Shown here: positions 29,886 through 39,106 of the stretch, in pieces | How positions within the stretch are numbered: position 1 is the stretch's first letter | Layout: each line of letters opens with the position of its first letter | From: an uncultured Prochlorococcus sp. | GTDB taxonomy: Bacteria > Cyanobacteriota > Cyanobacteriia > PCC-6307 > Cyanobiaceae | NCBI GenBank assembly: GCA_902527105.1 | Contig: CABZNT010000002.1 | Location: forward strand, 1-64,000 | Length of the DNA stretch: 64,000 nucleotides | Direction: 5' to 3' | Program-made: the position numbers and the translations under genes | The notes under the pieces: generated by a model | The model's input: only the letters and a program-made list of their open reading frames with translations | The model's database searches: none | What the model was told of the DNA's origin: nothing

Positions 29886-31439
29886 TCAATGTAAAAAGTG
29901 CCTTTTTTGGGTAAATACCATTGAAATCCCTTTTGAATTACAAATATCAATACTTTCTTGGTCTCTAAGACTTCCTCCAGGTTGAATAATAGCTTTTATT
30001 CCATATTTATTTGCAAGTTCTACAGTATCTGCAAATGGGAAAAACCCATCGCTGGCCAAGACAGCATTAGTACATAATCTTCCAGCTGCCTCTAATGCGA
30101 TTTTTGCTGCTCCAACTCTATTCATTTGTCCAGCTCCAATACCAATAGTTTTTTGGCCTTTTGCAATAACAATGGCATTAGATTTCACATGTTTACAAAT
30201 TTTCCATGCAAAATTTAGATCTAAGTTAATTTGATTACTAGGATTTTCATTAGTTACTGAAATCCAATTTTCAGTTTTTTCTTCACTATCGTCAGTATCT
30301 TGAACTAGTAATCCTCCCATTATTGATTTAGTAGAATTTTGATTCTTTTTTGGAAGTTGATCTTTTGAAAACTTTAAAATTCTTAAATTCTTTTTAACTT
30401 TTAAAATTTCTAAAGCTTCCTTATCAAAAGATGGAGCGACGACACACTCTAAGAAAATATCTTTGAGGTGAATTGCGGTCTCACTATCAACATTTGAATT
30501 AAAAGCAACTATTCCTCCAAATGCACTAACTGAGTCGCATTCCAAAGCATTCAAAAATGCTTTGGAAGCTGAATTACTTATAGAGGCACCACAAGGATTA
30601 TTGTGTTTTAAAATAACAGAGGCAAAGATGTTGTTTGTAAGTTCATCTTTTTCTGTGTAGCCAAATTCTAAAACTGTTGAAAGTGCCGACTCTAGATCTA
30701 ATAGATTGTTATAACTTAAGTCTTTTCCTTGTAGTTGTTCTGCTGAGTTCCATCCAATGTTACTTAAACCATACCAGAAAGCTTTTTGATGTGGATTTTC
30801 CCCATATCTCAAGGTTTTGATTAGTGGATAAGATTCAATATATTTGGAAGATTGTAAATCTCTTTCTTTTCTTATCCAATTAGATATTGCAGTGTCATAG
30901 TCTGCTGTATGTTGAAAAGCTTCAAGAGCTAATTTTGCTTTATATGAGTCTTTCAATTCACCTTTTTTACTTTCTTCAAGAAAATCTTGATACTGACTAG
31001 GATCTACTAAAACGGAGACATCTCTATGATTTTTAGCAGCAGAACGAATCATAGATGGCCCTCCGATATCGATATTTTCAATAGCATCTTCCCATTTAGC
31101 TCCACCATCTACAGTTTTTTTAAAAGGATACAAATTGACAACTACTAAGTCTATTAATTCAAGATTGTTAGCTTCTACATCTTTTTTATGTTTCTCATCA
31201 GTTCTTTTAGCTAATATTCCCCCGTGAATTTTTGGATGTAAAGTTTTAACTCTTCCCCCAAGAATTTCTGGAGAATTAGTAAAATCAGCAACTTTAATAA
31301 CTGGAATTTTTGCCTCTATAAGATGTTTGGCAGTGCCTCCACTTGAAAGAATTTTATAATTAAATTGCTCTACCAATTCCTTACAAAAAGGGATTATATT
31401 TTTTTTATCAGAGACACTTACTAAAGCTAATGATGACAT
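29886..31439 (-). CDS. purH: Bifunctional AICAR formyltransferase/IMP cyclohydrolase
   Basis: Carries out the last two steps of purine synthesis to IMP. The 517-residue protein has the N-terminal MGS-like cyclohydrolase domain (about 1-190: ALVSVSDKKNIIPFCKEL, GGRVKTLHPKIHGGILA) and the C-terminal transformylase domain with LRYGENPHQKAFWYG, LKHNNPCGASI and IGIGAGQMNRVGAAKIALE. Divergent from the esterase gene with 33 bp between starts. Confidence 0.97.
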   Translation of the reverse strand: MSSLALVSVSDKKNIIPFCKELVEQFNYKILSSGGTAKHLIEAKIPVIKVADFTNSPEILGGRVKTLHPKIHGGILAKRTDEKHKKDVEANNLELIDLVVVNLYPFKKTVDGGAKWEDAIENIDIGGPSMIRSAAKNHRDVSVLVDPSQYQDFLEESKKGELKDSYKAKLALEAFQHTADYDTAISNWIRKERDLQSSKYIESYPLIKTLRYGENPHQKAFWYGLSNIGWNSAEQLQGKDLSYNNLLDLESALSTVLEFGYTEKDELTNNIFASVILKHNNPCGASISNSASKAFLNALECDSVSAFGGIVAFNSNVDSETAIHLKDIFLECVVAPSFDKEALEILKVKKNLRILKFSKDQLPKKNQNSTKSIMGGLLVQDTDDSEEKTENWISVTNENPSNQINLDLNFAWKICKHVKSNAIVIAKGQKTIGIGAGQMNRVGAAKIALEAAGRLCTNAVLASDGFFPFADTVELANKYGIKAIIQPGGSLRDQESIDICNSKGISMVFTQKRHFLH

Positions 31440-31472
31440 TATGGAAAAGTTTACTTACTTAAGAATATAAAC

Positions 31473-32090
31473 ATGAAATATGCTATCAATCATGAATTTG
31501 TCTCGATTAGCTCTCAAACTGCAACTCATAGAATTATTTTGATGCATGGTTGGGGAGCTGATTCAGATGACCTTTTAACATTTGGAAAGGAGATGACTGA
31601 AAAAATAAATCTTGATTTTGAGGTAATTTCTTTGAGGGCTCCTGGATTACACCCAAGCGGTCAGGGAAGACAGTGGTATGGATTATATCCACATGATTGG
31701 AATGGAGCTGAGGTTGAAGTAAAAAAACTTTTAGTTACATTAAAAAATTTTGATACTGATAAGATTCCACTAAGAAAAACAATTTTGTTGGGGTTCTCTC
31801 AGGGGGCGGCGATGGCAATTGATGCGGGATTTAAGTTAAATTTTGGATTAATTGTTGCTTGTAGTGGTTATCCTCATCCCAACTGGTCTCCAGGAGAAAA
31901 ATTCTCGCCATTAATTATTAGTCATGGTTTATTTGATGACGTTGTGCCTATAGATGCCTCTAGGACTATTTATGAAAAGGTAAAGAGTAAGTCTTCTAAA
32001 TTTTGTGAATTATTAGAATTTGATGGATTTCATCAAATTGATTCAAATTTAATTAATTTTATAAGTTCAAATATAAGTAATATTTTTTAA
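31473..32090 (+). CDS. Alpha/beta-hydrolase, phospholipase/carboxylesterase type
   Basis: A 205-residue serine hydrolase with an oxyanion-hole motif MHGWGADSDDL, nucleophile elbow LGFSQGAAMAI (serine near residue 113), aspartate in SHGLFDDVVP and histidine in DGFHQID. This is a complete catalytic triad of the YpfH/carboxylesterase type. Substrate unknown. It converges on DUF3155 with a 4-bp overlap. Confidence 0.88.
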   Translation: MKYAINHEFVSISSQTATHRIILMHGWGADSDDLLTFGKEMTEKINLDFEVISLRAPGLHPSGQGRQWYGLYPHDWNGAEVEVKKLLVTLKNFDTDKIPLRKTILLGFSQGAAMAIDAGFKLNFGLIVACSGYPHPNWSPGEKFSPLIISHGLFDDVVPIDASRTIYEKVKSKSSKFCELLEFDGFHQIDSNLINFISSNISNIF

Positions 32091-32455
32091 ACAAAAGCGT
32101 ATTCATATTCTTCAATCTCTTCCCAATCATCTGCAGTCAGTTCTAGACCCTCAAATATTTTTTCTTCACCAATTCCTTCAACTACAACTTTTAGTGATGG
32201 AAATAGAAAATGATTTTCTTCAGCATATTGGGCGCTAAATAATCCTTTTTCACCCCAAAAAAATCTATCGGTGGTGTGTTCATTTCTTCTTACATTAAAA
32301 ACTGAAGGCGCAGAGAGACCATTTTCAGCTATGAATCTTCTTGCTGCTGTGACTGGTTTATGTTTGCCAGTTTCGATATGATAAATAGGTACATGTGCCA
32401 TTACTCTTTGGCCAGCCAATCTTCTTCTGCTGATTCGTTTTCTTTTTTTTGACAT
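32087..32455 (-). CDS. DUF3155-family protein
   Basis: A 122-residue protein, basic N-terminus (KKRKRISRRRLAGQRVMAHVPIYHIETGKHKPVTAARRFI) and acidic C-terminus (LTADDWEEIEEYEYAFV). This is the shape of DUF3155, a family limited to cyanobacteria, often small and of unknown function; a nucleic-acid-binding role would fit the arginine-rich start but is only a guess. Upstream lies the largest intergenic gap of the window, with several stem-loops. Confidence 0.8.
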   Translation of the reverse strand: MSKKRKRISRRRLAGQRVMAHVPIYHIETGKHKPVTAARRFIAENGLSAPSVFNVRRNEHTTDRFFWGEKGLFSAQYAEENHFLFPSLKVVVEGIGEEKIFEGLELTADDWEEIEEYEYAFV

Positions 32456-32554
32456 TGATTGGTACTCCTGAAATTATTAATGAGATTAGTCTTATTTATT
32501 TTTACTAATCTTATATATGTGATTTTAAATTCACTTCAAATTACATAGAGGACC

Positions 32555-32621
32555 CATCAACCCCTGATGTAGCTTAAAATATGATTAAATATTCATATTT
32601 AAGGCTGGCTAAAGTCAGACC
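32555..32621. other. Three small stem-loops in the DUF3155/histidine kinase gap
   Basis: The 252-bp region 32456-32707 holds no gene but has three adjacent inverted repeats: CATCA/TGATG (32555-32569), CTTAAAATATGA/TCATATTTAAG with one bulged A (32573-32603) and GGCTG/CAGACC with one bulged base (32603-32621). They may fold as a leader of either divergent gene or as a small RNA. Strand cannot be assigned. AT-rich hairpins also arise by chance. Confidence 0.35.
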
Positions 32622-32707
32622 TCTTTATATATCTTAATACTTTTTTCATATTTTACAAGCCCTTTTTCAAGTTTTTTTTAAAAAAATTTCTCAAAATTTC
32701 ATTAATC

Positions 32708-33844
32708 ATGAATCTTTCAAAAAAATTTGAAGAATTAATTTTAAAACAGCTAGAGAGTTTTGGTTGCTCAATGGGCGTGACTAATTTAGTTATGTATCTT
32801 GCTTCAGCTAAGCCAGGAACTAAAGCATCTTTTGAAATGATTGGTCAATGGCCGCAAATTGATCGGCTACTTACTTCAATAGAAGATGATCCTTCACTAA
32901 AGGTTTCATCGCCTAATAGAAGATGGTACCCGCTACAAGAAAACGATATTCTACTTGGTGTCCTTCGGGTAGAAACTGATTTGAAAGGGGGGAATTGGCC
33001 AGTATCTCTTGATTCTAGATTAAAAGCTCTATCAATATCTTTAGCTAAATGTGTCTCTATCGAATTAGAACGTCAAAATAAAAATGAAGAAGTCAATTAT
33101 TTAAAAAATCAGGTCAATGTCATAATTCATCAATTAAGGAATCCATTAGCTGCTATTAGAACATACGCAAAATTATTAATAAAAAGACTTGGTTCAGATG
33201 ATGATTCTATTGAAATAGTCGAACGAATGATAATAGAGCAAAAACAAATTAATCAATATATGGATTCTTTTGCTCAATTAAATTCACCTATTCAACTTCC
33301 TCTGGAAATTGGAGAGGAAAGATTATTATTACCACCAAATTTAGATAATAAAAAGGTAATAACTGTTCAGAGTTTATTAAGGCCAATATTAGAAAGGGGT
33401 AAAGCTAATGCGGACTTAGAGAATAGAGATTGGACTGAACCTTCTCTTTGGCCAGATTGGACTATTTCCCCATTAAAAGCAAAATATGCTGTAATTGCTG
33501 AAATTGTGGCAAATCTGTTAGAAAATGCGTTTAAATATGCCCAAAAAGATGCTGAAATTGGGCTCGCAATTACGAGTAATGGACTCTGTATATTTGATGA
33601 TGGTAAAAAAATAACCAAAAATGAAAACGAGAAAATTTTTGAAAAAGGTTTTAGAGGATCTGCTGCTAAAAAAAAGGACGGCACTGGTGTAGGACTTTTC
33701 TTGGCGAGGAAATTAGCAAAACAAATTGGAGGAGATTTGAGATTGCTGGAAAATAACTCGGTAGATAATACTGAGAAATTAAAAAATCTTAAGAAGAAAA
33801 ATATTTTTTATTTAGAACTACCTATAAAAGAATTGCATGCATAA
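32708..33844 (+). CDS. Sensor histidine kinase, Hik2/CSK-like
   Basis: A 378-residue soluble kinase without membrane helices. The N-terminal half (1-130) looks like a GAF-type sensory domain. The phospho-acceptor His-141 lies in VIIHQLRNPLAAIRTYAKLL, the N box in NLLENAFKYA and the ATP lid in KKDGTGVGLFLARKLAKQIG. The H-box neighbourhood LRNPLAAIRTYAKLLIKRL resembles Hik2/chloroplast sensor kinase, which reports plastoquinone redox state. No response regulator is adjacent. Assignment to Hik2 is by motif only. Confidence 0.72.
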   Translation: MNLSKKFEELILKQLESFGCSMGVTNLVMYLASAKPGTKASFEMIGQWPQIDRLLTSIEDDPSLKVSSPNRRWYPLQENDILLGVLRVETDLKGGNWPVSLDSRLKALSISLAKCVSIELERQNKNEEVNYLKNQVNVIIHQLRNPLAAIRTYAKLLIKRLGSDDDSIEIVERMIIEQKQINQYMDSFAQLNSPIQLPLEIGEERLLLPPNLDNKKVITVQSLLRPILERGKANADLENRDWTEPSLWPDWTISPLKAKYAVIAEIVANLLENAFKYAQKDAEIGLAITSNGLCIFDDGKKITKNENEKIFEKGFRGSAAKKKDGTGVGLFLARKLAKQIGGDLRLLENNSVDNTEKLKNLKKKNIFYLELPIKELHA

Positions 33845-34586
33845 ATAACATTGCAGTTTCAACTAGAACAACACTTGCACCGCAGGCATCTCCGTTAAAG
33901 CCTCCAATTTTATTACCCAGTATGTTTGGGATACAATAGCTTAGAAAAATACCAATCAAAATAAGAATTAAAAATTTAATTAATATTGCTTGGGATGTAA
34001 TTGAAACTAATTGATACGCAATGAAAATTAAAAGAAAAATAATGGAGATCAAAGATTCTTTTTTAAATCCATTCCAAAACTTTTTGTGACTAACAGATTT
34101 TTTCTTATAACTTATATATTTAAACTTTTCTATAAAAAATAAATTTGAAAATCTTCCCCAAAATAAGCATATAGGTAAAACAAAAATTACTTGGTTTTGA
34201 ATTTTCAGTATGCAAGCAATTTGAATTAAAGTTATAAAAACTAAAGCTTGAACGCCAAAGGAACCAACTTTACTGTCTTTCATGGCTTTTAAACGTTTCT
34301 TTTTACCCGCAAAAATACCATCGAAAGTATCCATTAAACCATCAATATGTAGACCACCAGTAATTAAATATCCTGAAGCCAAACAAATTAATGCAGATGC
34401 ATAAATTGACCAAGAGTTTGTTGTTAAAAAAAGAAAAATATAACTCTGTATTGTTCCAATAAAAAATCCTAAAGGTGGGGCAAATTGTGCAATATTTTTA
34501 AATTCAGGATTAATTAAGGGTATCTTTGGAAATATCGTATAGAAAATCCAAGATCCTGCAAAATTTTTTATTAAATATTTTCTGAT
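33822..34586 (-). CDS. cobS: Adenosylcobinamide-GDP ribazoletransferase (CobS), unusual start
   Basis: Integral membrane enzyme joining adenosylcobinamide-GDP with the lower ligand base nucleotide in (pseudo)cobalamin synthesis. The motif TGGLHIDGLMDTFDGIFAGKK is diagnostic and lies near the middle. The first standard start is TTG 34382, giving 186 residues, too short. The frame is open upstream to a TGA at 34604-34602 and reads like family N-terminus: WIFYTIFPKIPLINPEF and IAQFAPPLGFFIGTIQ. It has no ATG, GTG or TTG; ATC at 34586 (about 254 residues) or ATA at 34571 are the best candidates. I chose ATC. Its 3' end overlaps the kinase gene's 3' end by 23 bp. Confidence 0.8.
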   Translation of the reverse strand: MRKYLIKNFAGSWIFYTIFPKIPLINPEFKNIAQFAPPLGFFIGTIQSYIFLFLTTNSWSIYASALICLASGYLITGGLHIDGLMDTFDGIFAGKKKRLKAMKDSKVGSFGVQALVFITLIQIACILKIQNQVIFVLPICLFWGRFSNLFFIEKFKYISYKKKSVSHKKFWNGFKKESLISIIFLLIFIAYQLVSITSQAILIKFLILILIGIFLSYCIPNILGNKIGGFNGDACGASVVLVETAMLFMHAILL

Positions 34587-34660
34587 GAGATAAAAATAGA
34601 TTCAATATTTAATAATAGGGTAAATTAATGAGAAAGGATCAAAAAATTTTATAAATTATC

Positions 34661-35779
34661 GTGTTTGAATTTGAAATTACATCGAATTGCAGTAATACAG
34701 CGGCAAGAACTGGTATATTTCATACACCAAATGGTCAGGTAAACACACCAAAATTTATGCCTGTGGGTACTTTGGCAACGGTTAAAGGAATTTCATCTAA
34801 GCAGTTAACCTCTACAGGGGCAGAAATGATTCTCTCAAATACCTTTCATCTTCATTTACAACCTGGAGAAAAACTAGTTAAAGAATCTGGCGGAATACAC
34901 AAGTTCATGAATTGGCCGAAGCCTATTCTTACTGATTCAGGAGGATATCAAGTTTTTAGTTTGGCCAAATTAAATAATATTTCTGATAAAGGTGTGGAAT
35001 TTAAAAATCCAAGAGATGGTAGTCATGTATTTTTATCACCGGAAAAAGTAATGCAGATTCAAATGGATCTTGGCTCGGATGTTGCGATGGCTTTTGATCA
35101 TTGCCCTCCTCACACAGCTAACGAAAATGATATTGAGGAATCTTTACAAAGAACTCATTCATGGTTGCAAAAATGTGTTGAGACTCATCAGAAATCAAAT
35201 CAAGCATTATTTGGAATAGTTCAAGGTGGAAAGTATCCAAAATTAAGAGAATATAGCGCAAAATTTACAAGTTCTTTTGATCTGCCTGGAATAGCTGTAG
35301 GAGGGGTAAGTGTTGGTGAGGCAGTCGAAGAAATACATAGTGTAATTAATTATGTCCCGAAATTCTTACCAATAAACAAACCAAGATATTTAATGGGCAT
35401 TGGCTCCTTAAAAGAAATTTCTCTAGCTGTTGCTAATGGATTCGATATATTTGACTGTGTTTTGCCTACAAGACTAGGGAGACATGGGACTGCATTTTTT
35501 AATGATGAAAGATTGAATTTGCGAAATGCTCGATTTAAAAATGACTTTTCTCCGATTGACAAAACTTGTAAATGCGAAACCTGTAAATCCTATTCTCGAG
35601 CATATTTGCATCATCTAATTAGAAATGATGAAATATTAGGCCTAACTCTCATAAGTTTGCATAATATTGCTCACTTAATAAGATTTACCAATGCAATTTC
35701 TACTGCAATTAGAGATAATTGTTTTACAAATGATTTCGCTCCTTGGAAAACATCCTCTATTGCTCACCATACGTGGTAA
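34661..35779 (+). CDS. tgt: Queuine tRNA-ribosyltransferase
   Basis: Exchanges guanine 34 of GUN-anticodon tRNAs for a queuosine precursor. The 372-residue protein, starting at GTG 34661, has the substrate loop [13 protein letters not shown], the catalytic-Asp block [16 protein letters not shown] and the zinc site [17 protein letters not shown] near the C-terminus. Upstream is cobS in the opposite direction; psbK follows 33 bp later. Confidence 0.97.
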   Translation: MFEFEITSNCSNTAARTGIFHTPNGQVNTPKFMPVGTLATVKGISSKQLTSTGAEMILSNTFHLHLQPGEKLVKESGGIHKFMNWPKPILTDSGGYQVFSLAKLNNISDKGVEFKNPRDGSHVFLSPEKVMQIQMDLGSDVAMAFDHCPPHTANENDIEESLQRTHSWLQKCVETHQKSNQALFGIVQGGKYPKLREYSAKFTSSFDLPGIAVGGVSVGEAVEEIHSVINYVPKFLPINKPRYLMGIGSLKEISLAVANGFDIFDCVLPTRLGRHGTAFFNDERLNLRNARFKNDFSPIDKTCKCETCKSYSRAYLHHLIRNDEILGLTLISLHNIAHLIRFTNAISTAIRDNCFTNDFAPWKTSSIAHHTW

Positions 35780-35812
35780 CGTCTTATCATAATTAATTAA
35801 ATTATCAAAAAG

Positions 35813-35953
35813 GTGCTCATTCTATTTAATACATTCGCTGAATTGCCCGAGGCTTATAAGGCCTTTGCTCCAACCGTTGATGTTCTTCCACTGATTCCTT
35901 TATTTTTCTTTTTATTAGTGTTTGTTTGGCAAGCTGCTGTTGGATTTAAATAA
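35813..35953 (+). CDS. psbK: Photosystem II protein PsbK
   Basis: A 46-residue single-helix subunit at the CP43 periphery of photosystem II. It starts at GTG 35813 and reads [20 protein letters not shown] then the helix [19 protein letters not shown] and QAAVGFK. The [21 protein letters not shown] pattern is unmistakable. No psbA/psbI neighbour here; psbI is 19 kb away. It converges on the oxidoreductase gene. Confidence 0.95.
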
Positions 35954-35979
35954 AATTCTTTTAGTTTAGATTGTTAGTT

Positions 35980-36984
35980 TTAGAATGGATTTTCAAGTAA
36001 AATCGCATCTCCGGAATTTTCTACTGCACTCTCTATAAAATCAGCAATTTTTAATGCTCTTGAGGCTTGCTCACCATCCACCTCAGGTATTTCTTTGCCC
36101 TGTACGCACTTAAGAAAATGCTCCAATTCTGCATAAAGAGGTTCAATGGAGGTTGTGCTAACTTCTTCAACATATCCGTCATTTCTATAAACTAATTCTC
36201 CATGTTCTGCAGTGTATGATTCATGAGACTTTCTATGGATTTGAAGAGAGTGATTTAAAAAATCAGTTTCTACTAGTCCATTTTGGCAGTGAGCACTTAA
36301 ACTCCTAATTTTTTTGTGACTCATTTTACTGGCAGTCAAACTTGCAATAACATTATTTTTAAAAACCAAAGTAGCATTGACATAATCTATTAATCCTTCA
36401 CTATTTCTGCCTCCAACTGCCGCTAATTTTTGTATTTTGGAGTTGACGAGTTCTAAAATTAGGTCAATGTCATGGATCATTAAGTCCATTACTACAGATA
36501 CATCATTTGCTCTATCTGCATGAGGACTATGTCTTCTTGCTTCCAAAACAACAATTTCTTCATTATGAACTATTTTATTTAATTCTCTAAAAGCAGGATT
36601 AAATCTTTCAATATGCCCAACTTGTAATAGACAGTTACTTGCATTAGCAGCCTCTATTAAAGATTTTGCTTCTAACTCATTAGCTGCAATTGGTTTTTCA
36701 ATGAGAACGTTAGTACCTCCATTAAGACAATCTAGTCCTACTTTTTGATGAAGTAGTGTTGGGACAGCGACACAGATAGCATCAACTTTTGGAATTAAGT
36801 CTTTATAGTCTTTGAACCATTCACATTGGAATTGCTCAATAGCTAATTTGCCTCTCTCTTCATTTGGATCTGCAACTCCAATGAGATTTGCATCTTTGAG
36901 CAAACTTAGTACTCGTGCATGATGCCAACCCATATTCCCTATACCTATGACTCCAACCTTTACTGGTGATGAGGTTGGCTGCAT
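35980..36984 (-). CDS. Gfo/Idh/MocA-family NAD(P)-dependent oxidoreductase
   Basis: A 334-residue dehydrogenase with an N-terminal Rossmann fold (VGVIGIGNMGWHHARVLSLL, residues about 9-28), the GGTNVLIEKPIAANELEA segment with catalytic lysine, and a C-terminal alpha/beta domain. The family oxidises or reduces sugars and inositols; a UDP-GlcNAc-type substrate is possible but not shown. Just downstream of the CNNM-like transporter gene on the same strand, 50 bp gap. Confidence 0.88.
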   Translation of the reverse strand: MQPTSSPVKVGVIGIGNMGWHHARVLSLLKDANLIGVADPNEERGKLAIEQFQCEWFKDYKDLIPKVDAICVAVPTLLHQKVGLDCLNGGTNVLIEKPIAANELEAKSLIEAANASNCLLQVGHIERFNPAFRELNKIVHNEEIVVLEARRHSPHADRANDVSVVMDLMIHDIDLILELVNSKIQKLAAVGGRNSEGLIDYVNATLVFKNNVIASLTASKMSHKKIRSLSAHCQNGLVETDFLNHSLQIHRKSHESYTAEHGELVYRNDGYVEEVSTTSIEPLYAELEHFLKCVQGKEIPEVDGEQASRALKIADFIESAVENSGDAILLENPF

Positions 36985-37034
36985 AATTTCAAATCCATAT
37001 ATTAATTATCATTATCCTCTATAGGAAGCCACAT

Positions 37035-38303
37035 TTAGCTTTTGGGAAGAATAATTTTAACACGATCAATTTTTGGACCTGACATAGAAATAACTTCAAA
37101 TTTCATGTTACTAAAATCTAAAACATCGCCAATCTTTGGAACCATTTGAAATTTTTCTAGCAGAAATCCAGCAAGGGTATGATAGTCTGCCCCTTCTGGA
37201 ATAGAACATCCTAACTTTTTATTGATATCTATAATTTCTGATTTTCCCGCTATTGACCATTTTTTAGATAAATTATCTAACATTCTCATATCTGAATAAA
37301 TTCTATTATTGAGCATTTCCTCTCCAACTATTTCGCCATTTAGATCAGCCGCAGTTATGAGTCCCTCTGTCCCACCGTGTTCATCAACTACTAGTAAGAA
37401 CGGATTGTAGTCTCTTACTATTGGAAATATTTCTGCTAGTGAACATGTTTCTATTATTTTTGTTACTGGTAAAAGGAATGGCTCTAGTAATGTATCGGCT
37501 TCCATTTCACCTTTTGATATTGGCTTAGCTAGATAACGCAAATCTAATACACCTAAAACATCATCTAAAGACTCATCAATCACAAAGAAGCGAGCATGTC
37601 GAGTTTTATCGACTTGTTTCATAAGTTCTGAAAAGGTTATATTTTTTGGCAAAGTTACCATTTCAGATCTTGGAATCATCACTTCTTTAACCTGTGTATC
37701 TTTTAAAGCAAAAACTCCTTCAAGAATATTCTTCTCATCTGGTTTTAAACCTGTTACATTATCTGTTTCTATTAGAGTTTCTAATTCTCCAGCAGATAAA
37801 CCCGAGTTTAAAGAATCCCATTTGTTATTTAAATTAAACAAGCCTAAACAGGCGCTAGCAAAGAATTCTATTGTTTTCACAATAGGATTCATGGCTTTTC
37901 TTACGGCATCGAATATTGTAGTTAACTTTAATGCAGCAGATTCTGGATTGTTAATTACTAAAGCTTTTGGAATTAGTCCAGAAACAAGAGTAGCAACTAA
38001 AACAACAAATAAAAATAATAGAAGATCATAAAATCTATTTGATAAAACATTTCTTTTCCAATAATCAGTAGCCAGGTTATTGCTTAGCCATCCAATTGAA
38101 ATTAATGAAATTGTCACTCCAAATTGAGAAGCAATTAATGAAGACCTAAAGCGTTTTTGAATTTTTAAAATTGCAAATGCTCCCTTCTTTTTTTCTTCTA
38201 TTAACCTTAAAACTTTACTTGGCCTTATTAATAAAAAAGAGAGTTCACTCGCTGCGAAAAAGGCTGGTAAAAATAAAAGAAATAAAAGTAGAGTTATTTT
38301 CAT
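37035..38303 (-). CDS. CNNM/CorC-type CBS-domain membrane protein (hemolysin family)
   Basis: A 422-residue protein with four N-terminal helices (DUF21/CNNM domain, residues about 1-140), a tandem CBS pair (about 190-325: MIPRSEMVTLPKNITFSEL and EHGGTEGLITAADLNGEIVGEE) and a C-terminal CorC_HlyC domain (340-420). Such proteins export or control Mg2+ and possibly Co2+. Located 18 bp downstream of tRNA-Met, upstream of the oxidoreductase. Confidence 0.88.
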   Translation of the reverse strand: MKITLLLFLLFLPAFFAASELSFLLIRPSKVLRLIEEKKKGAFAILKIQKRFRSSLIASQFGVTISLISIGWLSNNLATDYWKRNVLSNRFYDLLLFLFVVLVATLVSGLIPKALVINNPESAALKLTTIFDAVRKAMNPIVKTIEFFASACLGLFNLNNKWDSLNSGLSAGELETLIETDNVTGLKPDEKNILEGVFALKDTQVKEVMIPRSEMVTLPKNITFSELMKQVDKTRHARFFVIDESLDDVLGVLDLRYLAKPISKGEMEADTLLEPFLLPVTKIIETCSLAEIFPIVRDYNPFLLVVDEHGGTEGLITAADLNGEIVGEEMLNNRIYSDMRMLDNLSKKWSIAGKSEIIDINKKLGCSIPEGADYHTLAGFLLEKFQMVPKIGDVLDFSNMKFEVISMSGPKIDRVKIILPKS

Positions 38304-38321
38304 TCAATGACAAATGAATAA

Positions 38322-38394
38322 TGGGGGTGGCGAGGATCGAACTCGCCTTAGCCAAATTATGAGTTTGGTGCATTCACCAGATTGCTACACCCCC
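38322..38394 (-). tRNA. tRNA-Met-type tRNA (anticodon CAU), elongator-like
   Basis: A 73-base tRNA on the minus strand: acceptor GGGGGTG/CACCCCC (38394-38388 with 38329-38323), discriminator A at 38322, D-arm TAGCAATCTGGTGAATGC, anticodon stem CCAAA/TTTGG around the loop CTCATAA and T-loop GTTCGATCC. Perfect first acceptor pair and no GGG/CCC anticodon stem exclude the initiator. A CAU tRNA may be Met elongator or lysidine-modified Ile; the acceptor and stems favour elongator Met. Confidence 0.92.
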
Positions 38395-38535
38395 AAGGGA
38401 ATTTATGTAATTTTAATTACATTGAATTTTAATATACAATATAAAAATAATATTTCAAAAAACACCTCATTAGGAAGTTTTTGTGAGATTTCTTTTTTTT
38501 CTTCTAATCTTTAAATATAAATTAAACTTTTACTA

Positions 38536-39096
38536 ATGGGCAAATTTTCGGATAAGTATGATTTAAATAAAGCAAAATTGTTAAAACAGTTAATTGAAAA
38601 ATCTTACAAAAAAGGAAACTTTACTTTATCTTCAGGAAAACAAAGCAGTCATTACTTGAACTGTAAACCAGTGTCATTAAATGGCGAAGGCTTAAACTTA
38701 ATAAGTGAATTATTTTTAGATTTAAAGGACTCAAGGTCAAAAGCTGTAGCAGGATTGACATTAGGTGCAGACCCTATAGTAAGTGGATTAATTGTTAAAG
38801 CAGCTTTGAATGGACTAGACCTTGATGGTTTAATAATTAGGAAAGAAATCAAAAAATACGGTACCAAAGCTGGAATAGAGGGCCCTATATTAGAAGAAGG
38901 AACTTTGGTAACTGTCTTAGAGGATGTGGTTACAACTGCTGGTTCAGTAATAAAAGCTATAAAAAAATTACGAGAAAACAATTATGTTGTTGAGGAAGTT
39001 TTGTCTATAGTTGATAGGCAAGAAGGAGGTTTAGAAGCACTTGAAGATGAAAATGTTAAATTAAAGAGTCTTTTTACAATAAAAGACTTTTTATAA
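38536..39096 (+). CDS. pyrE: Orotate phosphoribosyltransferase
   Basis: Makes OMP from orotate and PRPP in pyrimidine synthesis. The 186-residue protein has [17 protein letters not shown] near residues 28-44, [17 protein letters not shown] and the PRPP loop [18 protein letters not shown] near 121-138. Standard family size. It is 10 bp upstream of ygfZ on the same strand and likely cotranscribed. Confidence 0.97.
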   Translation: MGKFSDKYDLNKAKLLKQLIEKSYKKGNFTLSSGKQSSHYLNCKPVSLNGEGLNLISELFLDLKDSRSKAVAGLTLGADPIVSGLIVKAALNGLDLDGLIIRKEIKKYGTKAGIEGPILEEGTLVTVLEDVVTTAGSVIKAIKKLRENNYVVEEVLSIVDRQEGGLEALEDENVKLKSLFTIKDFL

Positions 39097-39106
39097 TTAT
39101 TTCAAA

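Noticed and set aside
29649..29894. Plus-strand ORF in DoxX, other frame
   Set aside because: Overlaps the DoxX gene in a different frame; hydrophobicity is a frame-shift artefact.
38314..38514. 66-codon plus-strand ORF over tRNA-Met
   Set aside because: Its first third is the antisense of tRNA-Met; the rest is AT-rich non-coding.
38394..38536. tRNA-linked integration site
   Set aside because: No repeat of the tRNA end, no integrase and the flanking genes (a CNNM-like transporter gene and pyrE) are housekeeping.
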